NCBI RefSeq assembly: GCF_037038585.1
Contig: NC_092520.1
Location: forward strand, 146,319,104 to 146,383,103
Length of the DNA stretch: 64,000 nt
Reading direction: 5' to 3'
Source: Patagioenas fasciata
Taxonomy: Eukaryota; Chordata; Aves; Columbiformes; Columbidae
Shown here: positions 24,930 through 36,160 of the stretch, piece by piece
Layout of the letters: each line of letters opens with the position of its first letter
Position numbering within the stretch: position 1 is the stretch's first letter
Program-made: the position numbers and the translations under genes
The notes under the pieces: model-generated
Database searches by the model: none
What the model was told of the DNA's origin: nothing
What the model saw: only the letters and a program-made list of their open reading frames with translations

Positions 24930-25112
24930 GGGAAGTCCCTCCTGAATTCTAGTTTTAGGTGTTCTATTGTTTTTGACACCAAATCTGAGAAACTTAGGGC
25001 TTCTTTTCAGAGGTGCTGAGAAGTTGCAGCTCACATTGCTTTCAGTGCAACCAGTCAACACTTCCAAAATGTGGACCAAATTGCAGATTGCATCTGAAAA
25101 TCTGAGTCTAGC
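24930..25112 (+). repeat. Old amniote-type repeat relic
   Basis: The stretch includes TTCTAGTTTTAGGTG, TTTTCAGAGGTGCTGAG, GCAGCTCACATTG and CTGAAAATCTGAG. This order resembles an ancient partly palindromic interspersed repeat common in archosaur and turtle introns (AGGTGCTGAGCAC... with TCTGAAAATC at the other side). The copy is very diverged. I identify it by memory of the pattern only. Confidence 0.33.
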
Positions 25113-26301
25113 TGGCTTGGCATAGTGTATACACATTAAATCACTGGCAGGAATAGAAAGAAATAGAAAGGCCTTTTGACTCTTAAAATTTTCCTTGCTC
25201 AGTTTGCTGAGTTGCAGGTGGCTATGGGTTGTATTTCACTGCTCAGCCTGGCTGAGCCATCCTTGCACTGAACAGAAAAAAGTGACCTCAGATCCTGATT
25301 CTTTTATGCTAAATGTTTGGGTTAAGGTTCAATACTGCTAACACATGACTATCTTCCTGCTATGATTTTTATAACCAAATTACATAAAACCCATGAGAAC
25401 AGATTTATTTGAGGCTTCTTCCAGTTGTGAATTTCATCAGAACCTGAAAAGTCTAGCAAGAGACTTGAATTCGATTATTTTACTCGTTATTTAGCTGAAG
25501 TCCAGCTGGATTCAAATTCTGGTTCAGACTACTTCCAAGTGATGATGTGTACTCTTAAATAATATACGAAGTAATAAATGATGTTATAGAGAGTTGATTA
25601 AGACGAAAAAAAAAATGTCATGGCTTTCTTCTGAAGAGGAAAAAGCTTTTTGTAAATGAACTGGAAAGTTCTGAGGAAATTATTTGATGATGAGTTATTT
25701 TATGGGAAAAATTAATTGGATTTGAAAATTACAAAAAATGAAATCCCATCACTTTTCTAGATGTGTATGTCACTCTTGCCCCCCCTCCCCTCCCCCTTCC
25801 TTCCCCGTGTTGTCTAATCAAAAAGGGAAAGTGTTTTTCCCTTCAGAATCTCCTGAGAAAAATGGGACTATACATTATCCTTTTTCTTCTTTGGCCAAGA
25901 CATGTGTCTTTTACTTATTTTTCTTGTTTCACTGGTGTTTTTTCTTTTTTTTTTTCCTTCCTCCTGTTAAATCCTCTTAAAACATACTGAAGCTGCTGTC
26001 TGTTATATTGCTGAGAATTTCGTAGAATATGCTGAGAAGTCACATGTGAAGGGTACAGCTATTTTCATTAAAATTGTATATTGAGCTGATATGAGAACAA
26101 CTTCTGATTTTAGTCCTGGGATAAATATGCGTCTATAGGTTCATTAGATTCAGAACAGTCTTAATCACAGCATGCTGTATTTTTGGTGTAAAACACAGTG
26201 CTACAGCTCCTGTTTGAGGGATTCCACTTTTGGACCCTCAGGTTAGAGCAGACAGTATACAGTCTTGAAAAGAAAAACATTCATTTAAGATCAATAAGAT
26301 A

Positions 26302-26895
26302 TCACAGAGTCACAAAATGGTTGGGGTTCAAAGTGACCTCTGGAGATCATCTTGTCCAACTCACCTGCTAAAGCAGGTACACCTAGAGCAGATCACACAG
26401 GAATGCATCCAGACAGGTTTTTAATGTCCCCAGGGAAGGAGACTCCACAACCTCTCTGGGCAGCCTGTTTCAGTGCTCTGGCACTCTCAAAGTAGAGACG
26501 CTTCTCCTCATGTTTCAGATGGAAACTCCTGTGCTTCATTCTGTGCCTGTTACCCCTCATCCTGTCACTGGAAACCACTGAAAAGAGTCTGGTCCCATCC
26601 ACTTGACACCTAGCCTTGAGATATTTATAAGCATAAATAAGATCCCCTCTCGGCCTTCTATTCTATGGGATGAACAGGCTCAGCTCTCTCAGCCTTTCCT
26701 CATAAGAAAGATGTTCCAGAGCCCTAATCATATCTGCAGTTCTCTGCTGGACTCCCTCCCATAATTCCTTGTCTTTCTTAAACAGAGGAGCCCAGAACTG
26801 GACACAGTACTCCAGATGTGGCCTCATCAGGGCAGAGTAGAGGGGCAGGATAACCTCCCTCCACCTGCTGGTCACACTCTTCCTGAACACAATCT
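26302..26895 (-). mobile_element. CR1 LINE fragment, 5'-truncated, minus strand
   Basis: The 3' end shows two degenerate 8-mers (TCACAGAG, TCACAAAA) and the CR1 tail motif around CATCTTGTCCAACTC on the + strand. Minus-strand frames encode the end of CR1 ORF2: [20 protein letters not shown] and [15 protein letters not shown], then a C-terminal part with KHEEKRLYFESAR. Frame breaks separate 26393-26602 from 26663-26890. It covers only the last about 600 bp of the element, a typical 5' truncation. Confidence 0.9.
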
Positions 26896-27099
26896 CTTTC
26901 CTAAAACAACATCAGTTTTTGCTTGAAGCAGTAGTGACAGAAAGGAAGAGAGCAAAAAGGTATCTGCTATGTCGGTGGTCTTCAATGAACATCCCTGCAC
27001 TGTCTTTTCTAGGTGGCCTACGGTAGCTATACAGCTAAAAAAAATGATCATTGAAAAGGCCGATATAGTTCTGATTCTTGTTAAACTCATTGAAGAAAT

Positions 27100-27175
27100 A
27101 CAACAACAACAACAACAACCAATACAACAATAACAAAAAAAAACCCCAAAACAACCAAAACCAACCAACCAGACA
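27100..27175 (+). repeat. CAA/A-C rich simple repeat
   Basis: The sequence begins as (CAA)n at about 27100-27118 and degrades into A runs mixed with CC (AAAACCCCAAAACAACC). It is one of several A/C-only tracts in the window. Confidence 0.7.
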
Positions 27176-30100
27176 AAAGGGATCAAACCATTGCCCTCTT
27201 TTTACTGATATTGTGGGAGTCATGAAGGATATATTTACTGAGCAATAGAGCTGATTCAGCACTTAATGACTTCTAAGGGCATCTGTCTCCTTGTGGCTGG
27301 AAAGTTGCTTAATCTATCACCTTGGTTAACCTTAGCTGAAGTACAAGACTTTAAGCTTAATGAACTTGAATGAAGTAAGCACAACACCTTTTGCATTGGG
27401 TTTTTGTAGACTAAAACTATTTCGATGTCAGGGTGTTCATCTCTAAGAACACAGGATAACGTTATGACAATTTAAAAATCTTTATTTCCACAACTATCTT
27501 TTTGAAAAAATGAGAATTTGCATTCTAAAATGTTTGTTAACGTGGTTGTGATATGTTGAATAGCTAGGGGCAAACACCTTTCTCATTTGTCTTGTTAATT
27601 AATTGTGTAAAAAATAAAAACAAAACAAAACAAAACAAAAAAAAAAACAGAGAAAAAAAAATAAATGCAGATGCATAATTTGTATGTGGACAGGGCAGTA
27701 TTATCCTTTTTTTGGATATGTGAAAAATAGGCAAGAGTACAGTTTGTCTCCATATCTAGCCAGTTATTATTTGTGAATTAAGGAATTTTTTACTTCTTTT
27801 CAAATTACTTATAACTTTCTAACAATTGTTATTGCTGTCCTCCAGAGAAAGTTTGTTTTCTCTTAATGTAAACTTCTTGGGTTCTTCTGTTTTCCTGTTT
27901 TCCTACTGAAGTCTTATTTTACATGTCCAAGACAAAGTGCACAATGAAGGCAATGGGCATAAAGCTGAATGTTACAACTTTTTCCTCTGTGAAGTGACAT
28001 TGAGTACTCATAATGGTGGTTTGTCATAAATGAGGTTTGACAACCTTCTCACTATGCTCCTTGCAAAAGTCAGACCTGAGCTATAGCATTTATTCGTGTG
28101 TTATAACAACTCACTTTCCAAACTTGATGTTCTCTGCATCAGAGATCACAAGTGGCAGATCAGGTTTAAGGAGCTCTTTGACTGGTTATCTTCAAATTAA
28201 AACATTTGAGTGATTCAGTGTAGCTTGTGCCCATGAAAACAATGGCATTAGTATAATTTAGGTTTATGTGAAAGGATATTTGGCAGAAAGAATAGAGGAG
28301 AAGAGGAAACTCCCTAGTTGCATCTGATGACAGCAACATAATAACACAACTACTGTTCGCTGTGAGTAAAAATAACATTTGCATCTGTGACTGGCCTGTT
28401 TGGCCAGTCTGCAAAGTTAGATGAAATAAGCCTGATGTTAACTCTTGTATGTGCATGCGGTATTAATTACTTTGTATTTTACAATATTAACTAGTGACTA
28501 ATATAGGCCCCAATAATACAGATCCTGTGAACATTTATGGTAATCTGCAAAATGTTAAATATTATTAGGATTTGCTTCCTTCACTTAAAAGTAACATGGT
28601 TATTAATAAAAAATACAGTAAACCCCTTTTTTTTCCCAAAGATGTCCATGCCAGAACTCAGATCGTTTGGCATGTCTTCGTAAACTGCAAAGGAATGCCA
28701 GCTGCTCACATTTACCCTTGTGACCTAGCTGCTGAAGCCATGACAGTCATCTCTAAATAAACCCTATTTAACACTAGTTGCACAAGTCAAATTTTGCATG
28801 AGATACACAAAGAATTGCCTGAGATAGGGCCACTTTAAGAGTGCCCTCAAATATTTCACCTTGATTCCCAGGAAGAGCAGTAAGTACCATTGACATTGCA
28901 GGCTGTTCTTGGGGTTGATCCTCCCTTCCTCCCTGCTGTGTTTTACCTAATGTGGAACACCAATAGTTCACTTAAATTTCAGTACTGCTGCTTTAATGAC
29001 TGCAACTGCAACATGTGTTTTATTCAGTTCGTATTATGTATGGTGAAGCACAATAGGAATAGAATAAGAAGACACTGGAGATGCACCTTGGCTTTCTGAT
29101 AAAGTGAGATCACTTTTGAGCATGTTGGAAATGAAATGTACTTTGCTAAGTAGCATTTAGGAGATGAAAATATCTTTCAAGGGAAAGACGATTACAATTT
29201 TAAAACCATGCTTAAATTACCCTCCAAGAAGCTCATGTATAATAACTTGAATTTTAGAGCTAGCATAGTTTTAAGGATGTCTTGTTAAACTCTGTTGTCT
29301 ACATGACACTCTAAGACAAGGAAGTCCTTAAGGCTCTCAATGTATCAGCTTATGGAGAACTCTTGATAAGAGCACTACTGATGATGGTGGCTGTGACTGG
29401 ATTTTTCTGCTTGATTTCCAAGGCCTGCTTTTGAACTTTTGTTAAAAACAACACCCCCCCACCCCAAATCCTAAAAGCTAAACCAAATATATAAACTTTC
29501 CCCCATAACCCGCAAACCAAAACAACATCCATCTCTAAAACCACCAATCAACCAACCCCTTCACTGCCAAACTGAAACAACGAAAAGCTTATCATGCTGC
29601 AGATAGATTTTATCTATGGGATTAAATTCCACTGTTTTGTCACACTAAGGTGCTCCCCATCTGCCAGTGGGAAAAGGCTTTATCTTTTATCTTCTGCCAG
29701 CTGCAGAAGACAAGAGTAGCCAAAATAATATCATGGTAAATCATCCAATACAGAGGGGCTTTTTCTTTCTGTGTCTCCTCCTTTCCACAGCTCTAGCTGA
29801 GGATGCTTTTTTTGAGCAGTACCATCAGTGTTCTTGCTATATGAGTTTTTTTCTTGGGTCTGACATGTTCTCTAATATCACATTTACATCATATGTAACT
29901 TATTTTAATGTTAATAATTTTCATTGTGAAAAAGTGGAATTCTGATGTCCAAGAGTTCTATTTATTTGGATTGAACATTTTTCCTTGCTCAGTGTGAATG
30001 CTGTAGTTGTCTCAAAATATTCACTCATCTAAAGTGCAAAAGAAAGTTTAATAGTAACTAACGTTGATTTTAAAAGGATAGAGAAATTAAATATGTGTCC

Positions 30101-32634
30101 AAGACCTTTATCCATGTCAATCAATGCCTTCTGAAGCCAATGTGAATGCGTACAGAGTAATGTAGTATTGGAAGCAGATTGGGGTCTTTTGTGCTCTACT
30201 TCTTTAGGCTTTGTATTCTACTCTCTCTTAGTACAGCACTCGGAACAAGACAATATTTCTTTGGGGACCTCTTTCTGTACCAATTACATAAATGTTTGAT
30301 GGTTAATTTTCAGTGACTCCAATTACAGAAGCATTAATTAGCTAAAATGTGTTCTGCTCTTGTATGTTTCTTATATGGGGCTGAAATGTAATACACAGCT
30401 CTTACAGAATTAAAGTTAAACAAGTGAGCCAAATTTTCACTGATAGTGAAGTGGACATGATGAAAATATTGACAAGCTGATTAACTATTTAAGAGGAAAC
30501 TATGTCTGCATTTTAGAGAGGGTTTTGTAGTAGCCTCATGGGAGTTAGGTGTGTTCAATCAGTATTAAAATAATGATCCATGTTAACAGGTGGCTAGGTA
30601 GAATGGCTGTGCTGTCAAACTTGAAAAGTCCATACTATAAATCCTGTTTTTTAATGATTGTGTTGTGACTTTAATAGAAGAAATAGTAGACAGACTCACT
30701 CTGTATTTTAATTAACATCCAGACACTTCATGCTTAGCTATTAGGTACCTTAGTTAAAATGGCTTCCATGGGATTTAGAGAAAGTTGAAGAGATGTAGAA
30801 AAAATGGGCCTGTATGTTATCAGAACATTTAGAGAGTTGCTGGGCCAGCAATTATATATCTCATCCACTGTCTGCATTTCAGGAAATGGAGACATCAAAA
30901 TTCTTGAATTTCAGATAGCAGTAGATTTGTGGTGTGCATTCTGGTGACTTTTACACTGTGAGCTGGGCAAAAACCATCCTATTTTAAAATATGTATTTTA
31001 CATAATGCTACCTCTATCAGACTTGCATGGTAGAAGTGGTGAGTAGCCTTCCAAGTGTATGTGTCAATATCACTGTGTCCTGTGTTGAGTTCTCTCACCT
31101 GCTGGAGGAACCACTCCCATTTCTACAAATTGCTGGATAGATGAGAAGCCCACAAAAATGGCCTGTACATCTCTGATAGGGTATAGCAGGGAGAGAACCG
31201 GACATTTGTAGGATAGGGAATGAAGAGTGACAAAATCAGCTGCTTGGCTTGTTCACAGATGAATTCATGAAAACATTTTTAATAATCAGTGTTCTTGTTT
31301 GCAGCATAATTTTAATCTGCAAAATAAATCCATGGAGACAATTTGAAGAGCAATAGTGGAAGCCCTCAGGGATGCCACACTACATTGATGACACTGCAGT
31401 AGCTAGAGTGCCTGCAGAGGAGACTTGGAGGCTGAAATAGTGATACTTTCTGAAAACTATTTGGGCCAGTACAATTTGAATAGTACTTTCATGAAAGTAA
31501 AGTAGCAAAATATGAGATAGTTTGGGGATCATTGTCCTGGGATTTGTTACTTTTCTGGCATTTTGAGGGACATAAATAATGCTGCTGATGATTGGGGTAA
31601 GGAATCAGCTCCTACAAATTCTGGGTGAGGACTGCTCCAGCTGCAGTACCTGCTGCCTGATGCATCTCAACCTATTCTTCTGGCAGAAGAAGAAATCCTC
31701 AGTTTCAGAGATTCTTTTGTAGGGCAGATGGGACTTCCTTTGCTTTACTGTCCCCAGGCAAGTGCCTATTTTGTCTATAGCAGCAAAGAGTGCTACACGT
31801 ATCTTTGATACCAAAGAAGTCATCACTTTTGCATTTATGCTGATTGAATTGTTGCCATATGATTTTGTTATTTTTGGAGTCATTGCTTCTTAGTCATGAT
31901 TTCACACCTCATGCAAAGGAAAGCAGGGAGATCTACCTGCAACTTCTTTGCATAAGTGAAGAGATGGTGAGAATTCTACCTAGGAGAGGATGCAACACCT
32001 TAGATAGGTGCTCCCTGTTCAGTATGTTGCTTCTATACATATATACATTCATTTATCTACCAGTTTATGTTGTCATTATAAAACATCTGAACTAAGATTG
32101 TGCCTCTCTGTTCTCCCCTCATGTTTTTTGGCCTGTATGAAAGCAGATTAAAAGGCAAGCTCTGTCTGAAAGCTCTGTGTCAGCAATTTGATTTTGCTTA
32201 TGTTGATGGAAAAAGCAGGGAACAAGATATGTTCTTAAGTCCCTTCTCTCTCTATGGAAGATTAGAGTGAAGAACATCTTCCAGTGAGCAGATATAGTGT
32301 TCTTTTCCAGAGCCAGGGAGAGCAAACCAGAGGTGTATTATCTTCTCACTGCAGGGCAAAAGAACAGTTTGAAGTGAAACAGTGAATGGTTTCTTAGAAA
32401 CAGATCTTCCATGTCTGCTACATCTGTTTTGGCTTCTGATGCAACTGGCTATGGAAAAGCCTTCACCATCTGGGAATTCTGGATTGTCATAGTAAGCATC
32501 TGTCCAGTATTATTTTTTTCTCAGTTCACAAATCAGAGAAGTGACAATGAATACTCTTGAATGACTTGGCTGGGGCCAAGGGTAGAGAGGGAGTTAGAAA
32601 TTAAAACTGGAATGTCAGAGAGAGAAGAAAAATT

Positions 32635-32775
32635 AAAACAACAACAAAAAACCCCACAAACAAACAAAAAAAAAAACCACTAAAACACAAACAAAGCATA
32701 CCAAACAAAACCAAAAAACAACCCAAGAACATTAAAAGGAAATAAAAATCTTCTCAACCAACCAATCAACCAACA
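32635..32775 (+). repeat. A-rich A/C simple repeat
   Basis: About 140 bp made almost only of A and C with short CAAA and CCAA units and A runs up to 11. It could be a degraded poly(A)-type tract or microsatellite. No retrocopy body is recognisable upstream. Confidence 0.65.
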
Positions 32776-33908
32776 GTACAGCGGCTGTAAAGTGGAATTA
32801 ACCAGTTTCTGCTCCCTCATTTGGGAACGGATGCCAACAGGGAAAAGGGGGAGTATCTGACTATAGAAACTAGTCTTTGAAATACAGGACTGCCTTATGG
32901 GGAAAAAAAACCACAGCTGTTAATCTGTGTGCGGAGTGAGGGAGTGGAATTTGCTATCTTTTAGCAGATCCAGGGAAAGGTAATGTAAATAATGACTCAG
33001 GCTTGTGGGATTATTTTCACATGTTTTAGACTCTTTTAAGGTCTTTTTGCTTTACTGATGACTTGAATGATTGGATGTGTGTCATTCTGCCCAAATTTGA
33101 GCTATTAAAAGCTCTGTGGCTCATGATATTATGACTAGACAAGCAAGTATATTTCTGCAGGAAGAAAACCACTACAGGGAAGGAATGATTCCCTTTCAGA
33201 TGCACAACTAGATGTTTTATATTGTGTGCATTTAAAAATGTTATATTGTATATGAGAGGGAGGCATTTTGGAAAAATGGATTTATATTCAAGCTGATAAG
33301 CATGGCTAGTGGAAGAATCTTTTAAAGAAAAAAGAAAGAAGAAAGTAGTTTTCCCTTAGAAATCAGAATGTCCTCTTCAATAAAAACTATTCTGGGAACA
33401 CTGCAGCACTTCATGCTTCTAAAAATAGTTTCAACAAGCTACCTTTTAAATCTGATAAGAGTTGTGTTTGTGTTTTCTGTTTTTAAGTACAAATAGAAGA
33501 AAATTCAATACAATTCAATTCATGGCCACCATGACAGCATATGCATTGTTACCATGTTATGATGTGTTCAGGCAGCTGCTCACAGAAGTTCTTCTCTCAT
33601 TTCTACAATAACCTGTTCAGTGTATGTAGATGGAGGCAGGGCTCTTGTGGTTCTGCAAGAACCAAGGTCACTTACCCCTCTCCAGTATGGTCTGGGCTGT
33701 GTACTGTAGCAGATTATTCCTTAAAGGGGCTCTACTTGATAAGCTTTCAACATACCACAGATTGGGAGTTCAGGAAGAGAAAAAACCTTCAGCTGCAGCT
33801 TAGCCAAACTGAGATTAATTCTGTAAAAAACATAGTTCTTATAAAGCATACATCCTGAAAAACAAACACCAAACAAAAAGAAAGTTGTGATACATAAGTC
33901 TTCTATAA

Positions 33909-34172
33909 CAGGTGGGTCAAACTCATTTTCACTGGGGGCTGCATCAGTCTCGCAGTTGCTTTCAAAGGGCTGAATGTAATTTTAGGACTGTATAAATGTA
34001 ACTACTGCTACATTTATACATGTAACTACTACTACATTTATACATGTAAAGACTGCTACATTTATACATGTAATGACTGCTACATTTATACACTCTTAAA
34101 ATTACGTTCAGCCTTTTAAAGGCAACCGTGAGGCTGATGTGACCCCTGGTGAAAATAAATTTGGCACCCCTT
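33909..34172. mobile_element. Palindromic hAT-like MITE, 264 bp
   Basis: The left end (CAGGTGGGTCAAACTCATTT) and the reverse complement of the right end (AGGGGTGCCAAATTTATTT) are imperfect terminal inverted repeats that extend about 95 bp inward on each side, so the element could fold into one long hairpin. The termini resemble the CAGGGGTGTC ends of Charlie-type hAT transposons. The 8-bp flanks are TTCTATAA (33901-33908) and TTATAGAA (34173-34180). Each is one base from TTCTAGAA, which fits the hAT target-site preference nTCTAGAn. No transposase is encoded, so it would be non-autonomous. The centre holds a 24-bp tandem repeat. Confidence 0.8.
34004..34093 (+). repeat. 24-bp tandem repeat in MITE centre
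   Basis: Three full units (34004-34027, 34028-34051, 34052-34075) and a partial fourth (from 34076) share ACTGCTACATTTATACATGT followed by four variable bases. They sit at the loop of the inverted repeat. Units are adjacent without spacers, so this is not a CRISPR array. Confidence 0.9.
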
Positions 34173-34370
34173 TTATAGAAGATGGTAATCATGTTATTTT
34201 CAGCTAGAAGTATCTTTGCCAGTCACTGTAAGCGCTTTTAAATCATAGGACAAGGTAAATAATTCGAAACTGTATCATGCATTTGTTTCTGGTTTTCCAG
34301 ATCAGCAATTACTTTGGCCTGAATACAACAAGGAATAAAATTTTAGCAGAGTCACATCAGGCTGCACAAT

Positions 34371-34390
34371 TCCCATTAACGTTAATGGGA
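34371..34390. repeat. Perfect 20-bp palindrome in an old repeat
   Basis: TCCCATTAAC is followed directly by its reverse complement. The context CCCATTAACGTTAATGGGAG followed by TTAGATAACTAAATCCCC resembles an old amniote repeat with CCCATTGA...TCAATGGGAGTTAGG. The palindrome may be a sharpened relic of that repeat. Confidence 0.6.
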
Positions 34391-34618
34391 GTTAGATAAC
34401 TAAATCCCCATGCACAGCACGGAAAATTTACCCTTCAGATTGAATTCTCTTCTTGATACGCAGGACTGAAACTGTTTGCACTCTAATAAGTCTCCCTTAT
34501 GTGTACAGGTATGTGTTCAGGGTGATCGGCCAGAGAAAAAAATAATGAAGAGATAAATGTTGATTTCTGTGCAGTTCTCCTAGGTTAGCATTACTATAAC
34601 AATTATTTCATCACCTGA

Positions 34619-34648
34619 TTTGTTTGTTTGTTTGTTTGTTTTGTTTAC
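34619..34648 (+). repeat. (TTTG)n microsatellite
   Basis: About six TTTG units in a row, with one TTTTG interruption at the end. Confidence 0.85.
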
Positions 34649-35598
34649 AGAGTTGGTGGGTTTATTTGCATTAGCTCCATACTCAAGCTCTGTCATCCAG
34701 GAACTGATTCATTATTTCACTGCTGACTTCTTCCTCTATTCCTCAACCTCTATAATAATTTTAGAGCATTATTGAATTGACTAATAGGATTGAGACCTCT
34801 ATATTATACTTTTAAGGAAATTCTCCAGGTGGATTTAGGTAGATGACATTGGTCATAAGACTTCTAGTGGTAAAGGAAATGAACAAAACGTATTTGCGAG
34901 AGAATGAGCTACCGGTAGTTAGGGGCAAAAACGAAGCTATGTAGGCTGATATTCTCTCTTACCTTTGGAAACAGCAAACTTTTTAGGGGCAACACAAAGG
35001 CACTACTTAGAAACATTTGCTTGAAAGTGTAGAGGTGACCATTACTTTCTGTAGGTTACTGCCAACGTTAAGTACACTGGAAGAATACCTGGAAGAAGAA
35101 TCTTCCTCTTTCAGAGGAGTGCAGTGCACTTTCCTTACTAATGGCACACTTTATGAGCTGGGAGATGAGGGATTTGTCTGCAGACTCAGTCTACATGTTC
35201 ATCGAACTCAGTCATTGTTTATCTGGAGTAGTTTAGTAATAGAAAGAAAATTTAGCATCTCAGAGATAGACAATGTATTCAAGGTCTTGTAAATACTTAA
35301 GCAGACTTCAAACTGTCACCTTCAAAGTGCCGGTCCAAACTGCAGGCTGTTTCAAAAAGATGGCCCTAATTCAAAATCACTTCAATTTGAAATTGGGTCC
35401 ACCTTTTCAAAACAGTCTGTACTGTTATTTTTCCTTAATGCTTTCAAAATGAGGGAGGATATCCCTGCTCATCCTATGCTTAGGTATTTTCTCCAAATCA
35501 CTTGGAGTCCTAACTTCTGGTATTGCTGCTTTTCTTTTTTAGGTCTCGTATTCTGTACTGTGACAGGCTTTGAATAATCATTCTTTACTTACTTTGGA

Positions 35599-35671
35599 GA
35601 CCCAGTGGCCTAATGGAGAAAGCACTGGCCTCCTAAGCTAGGCATTATGGGAATGAGTCCTAGCTGCAGTG
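35599..35671 (+). pseudogene. tRNA-Arg(CCU)-like sequence, degenerate
   Basis: The 73 bases align without gaps to a vertebrate tRNA-Arg with anticodon CCT. The D arm (GTGGCCTAATGGA) and anticodon arm (CTGGC-CTCCTAA-GCTAG, stem paired with one G-T) are well kept. The T loop reads AATGAGT where TTCGAGT is expected, so the internal B box is broken. Three of seven acceptor pairs (2-71, 3-70, 4-69) do not match. It is most likely a tRNA pseudogene or a tRNA-derived insertion. It stands about 170 bp before a CR1 remnant, but nothing links the two. Confidence 0.65.
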
Positions 35672-35839
35672 ACTTACCACCCTTCCAGCATGTGCCTCTG
35701 TTCAACAGGTATGAGACCCTGGATGGGGAATGCAGTGACTTGAGAAATAGGGGACAATAGCAGTACATTGCTACCCAGCTTAGAAGGAGGAGGGTCCATT
35801 CCAAAATAAGAACGGAGCGGACTGGACCTACCAAGTTAG

Positions 35840-36160
35840 GTATGAGGCCTTGCAAGCAGAACCAAACTACAACCTTGAGGCAGGTTGTAAGAGGTGATAG
35901 AACCATCCAGCCTCCATCAAAAACAGCTACAGGAAGCCAAAAAAGGCAACTTGTGATTGAAAGAACGAAAGGCTCAATATGCAAGCCTGACCCACTTCTG
36001 AGGGAAGTACTGCCTTGCTGGGGCCAAGATTAAAGGCGTAAAAAATTTACTGCCCTGATTAAAGTCTCAGACCATTTAGGACATGGTTTAGTGCTAGAGT
36101 GAGGTTGTTGTTGGACTCTATGATCCTGAGAGTCTTTTCCAACCAAAATTTACATATTTT
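35840..36160 (+). mobile_element. CR1 remnant, ORF1 piece joined to 3' tail
   Basis: A frame from 35842 ends with KGSICKPDPLLREVLPCWGQ, which matches the CR1 ORF1 block TEGPICR-DP-LREVC seen in the long copy at 18.9 kb. About 60 bases later the CR1 3' tail begins (GGTTTAGTGCTAGAGT, TTGGACTCTATGATCC, TTTTCCAACC). All of ORF2 is missing. This is an internally deleted copy on the + strand. The left edge is uncertain and may lie nearer 35690. Confidence 0.7.

Noticed and set aside
30060..30180. Second possible MIR-like block near GAGAAATTAAATATGTGTCC
   Set aside because: Only one short block resembles MIR, which is not enough to call it.
34004..34093. Regularly spaced repeats that could suggest a CRISPR-like array
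   Set aside because: The units abut with only four variable bases, lie in the centre of a MITE, and the DNA is vertebrate.
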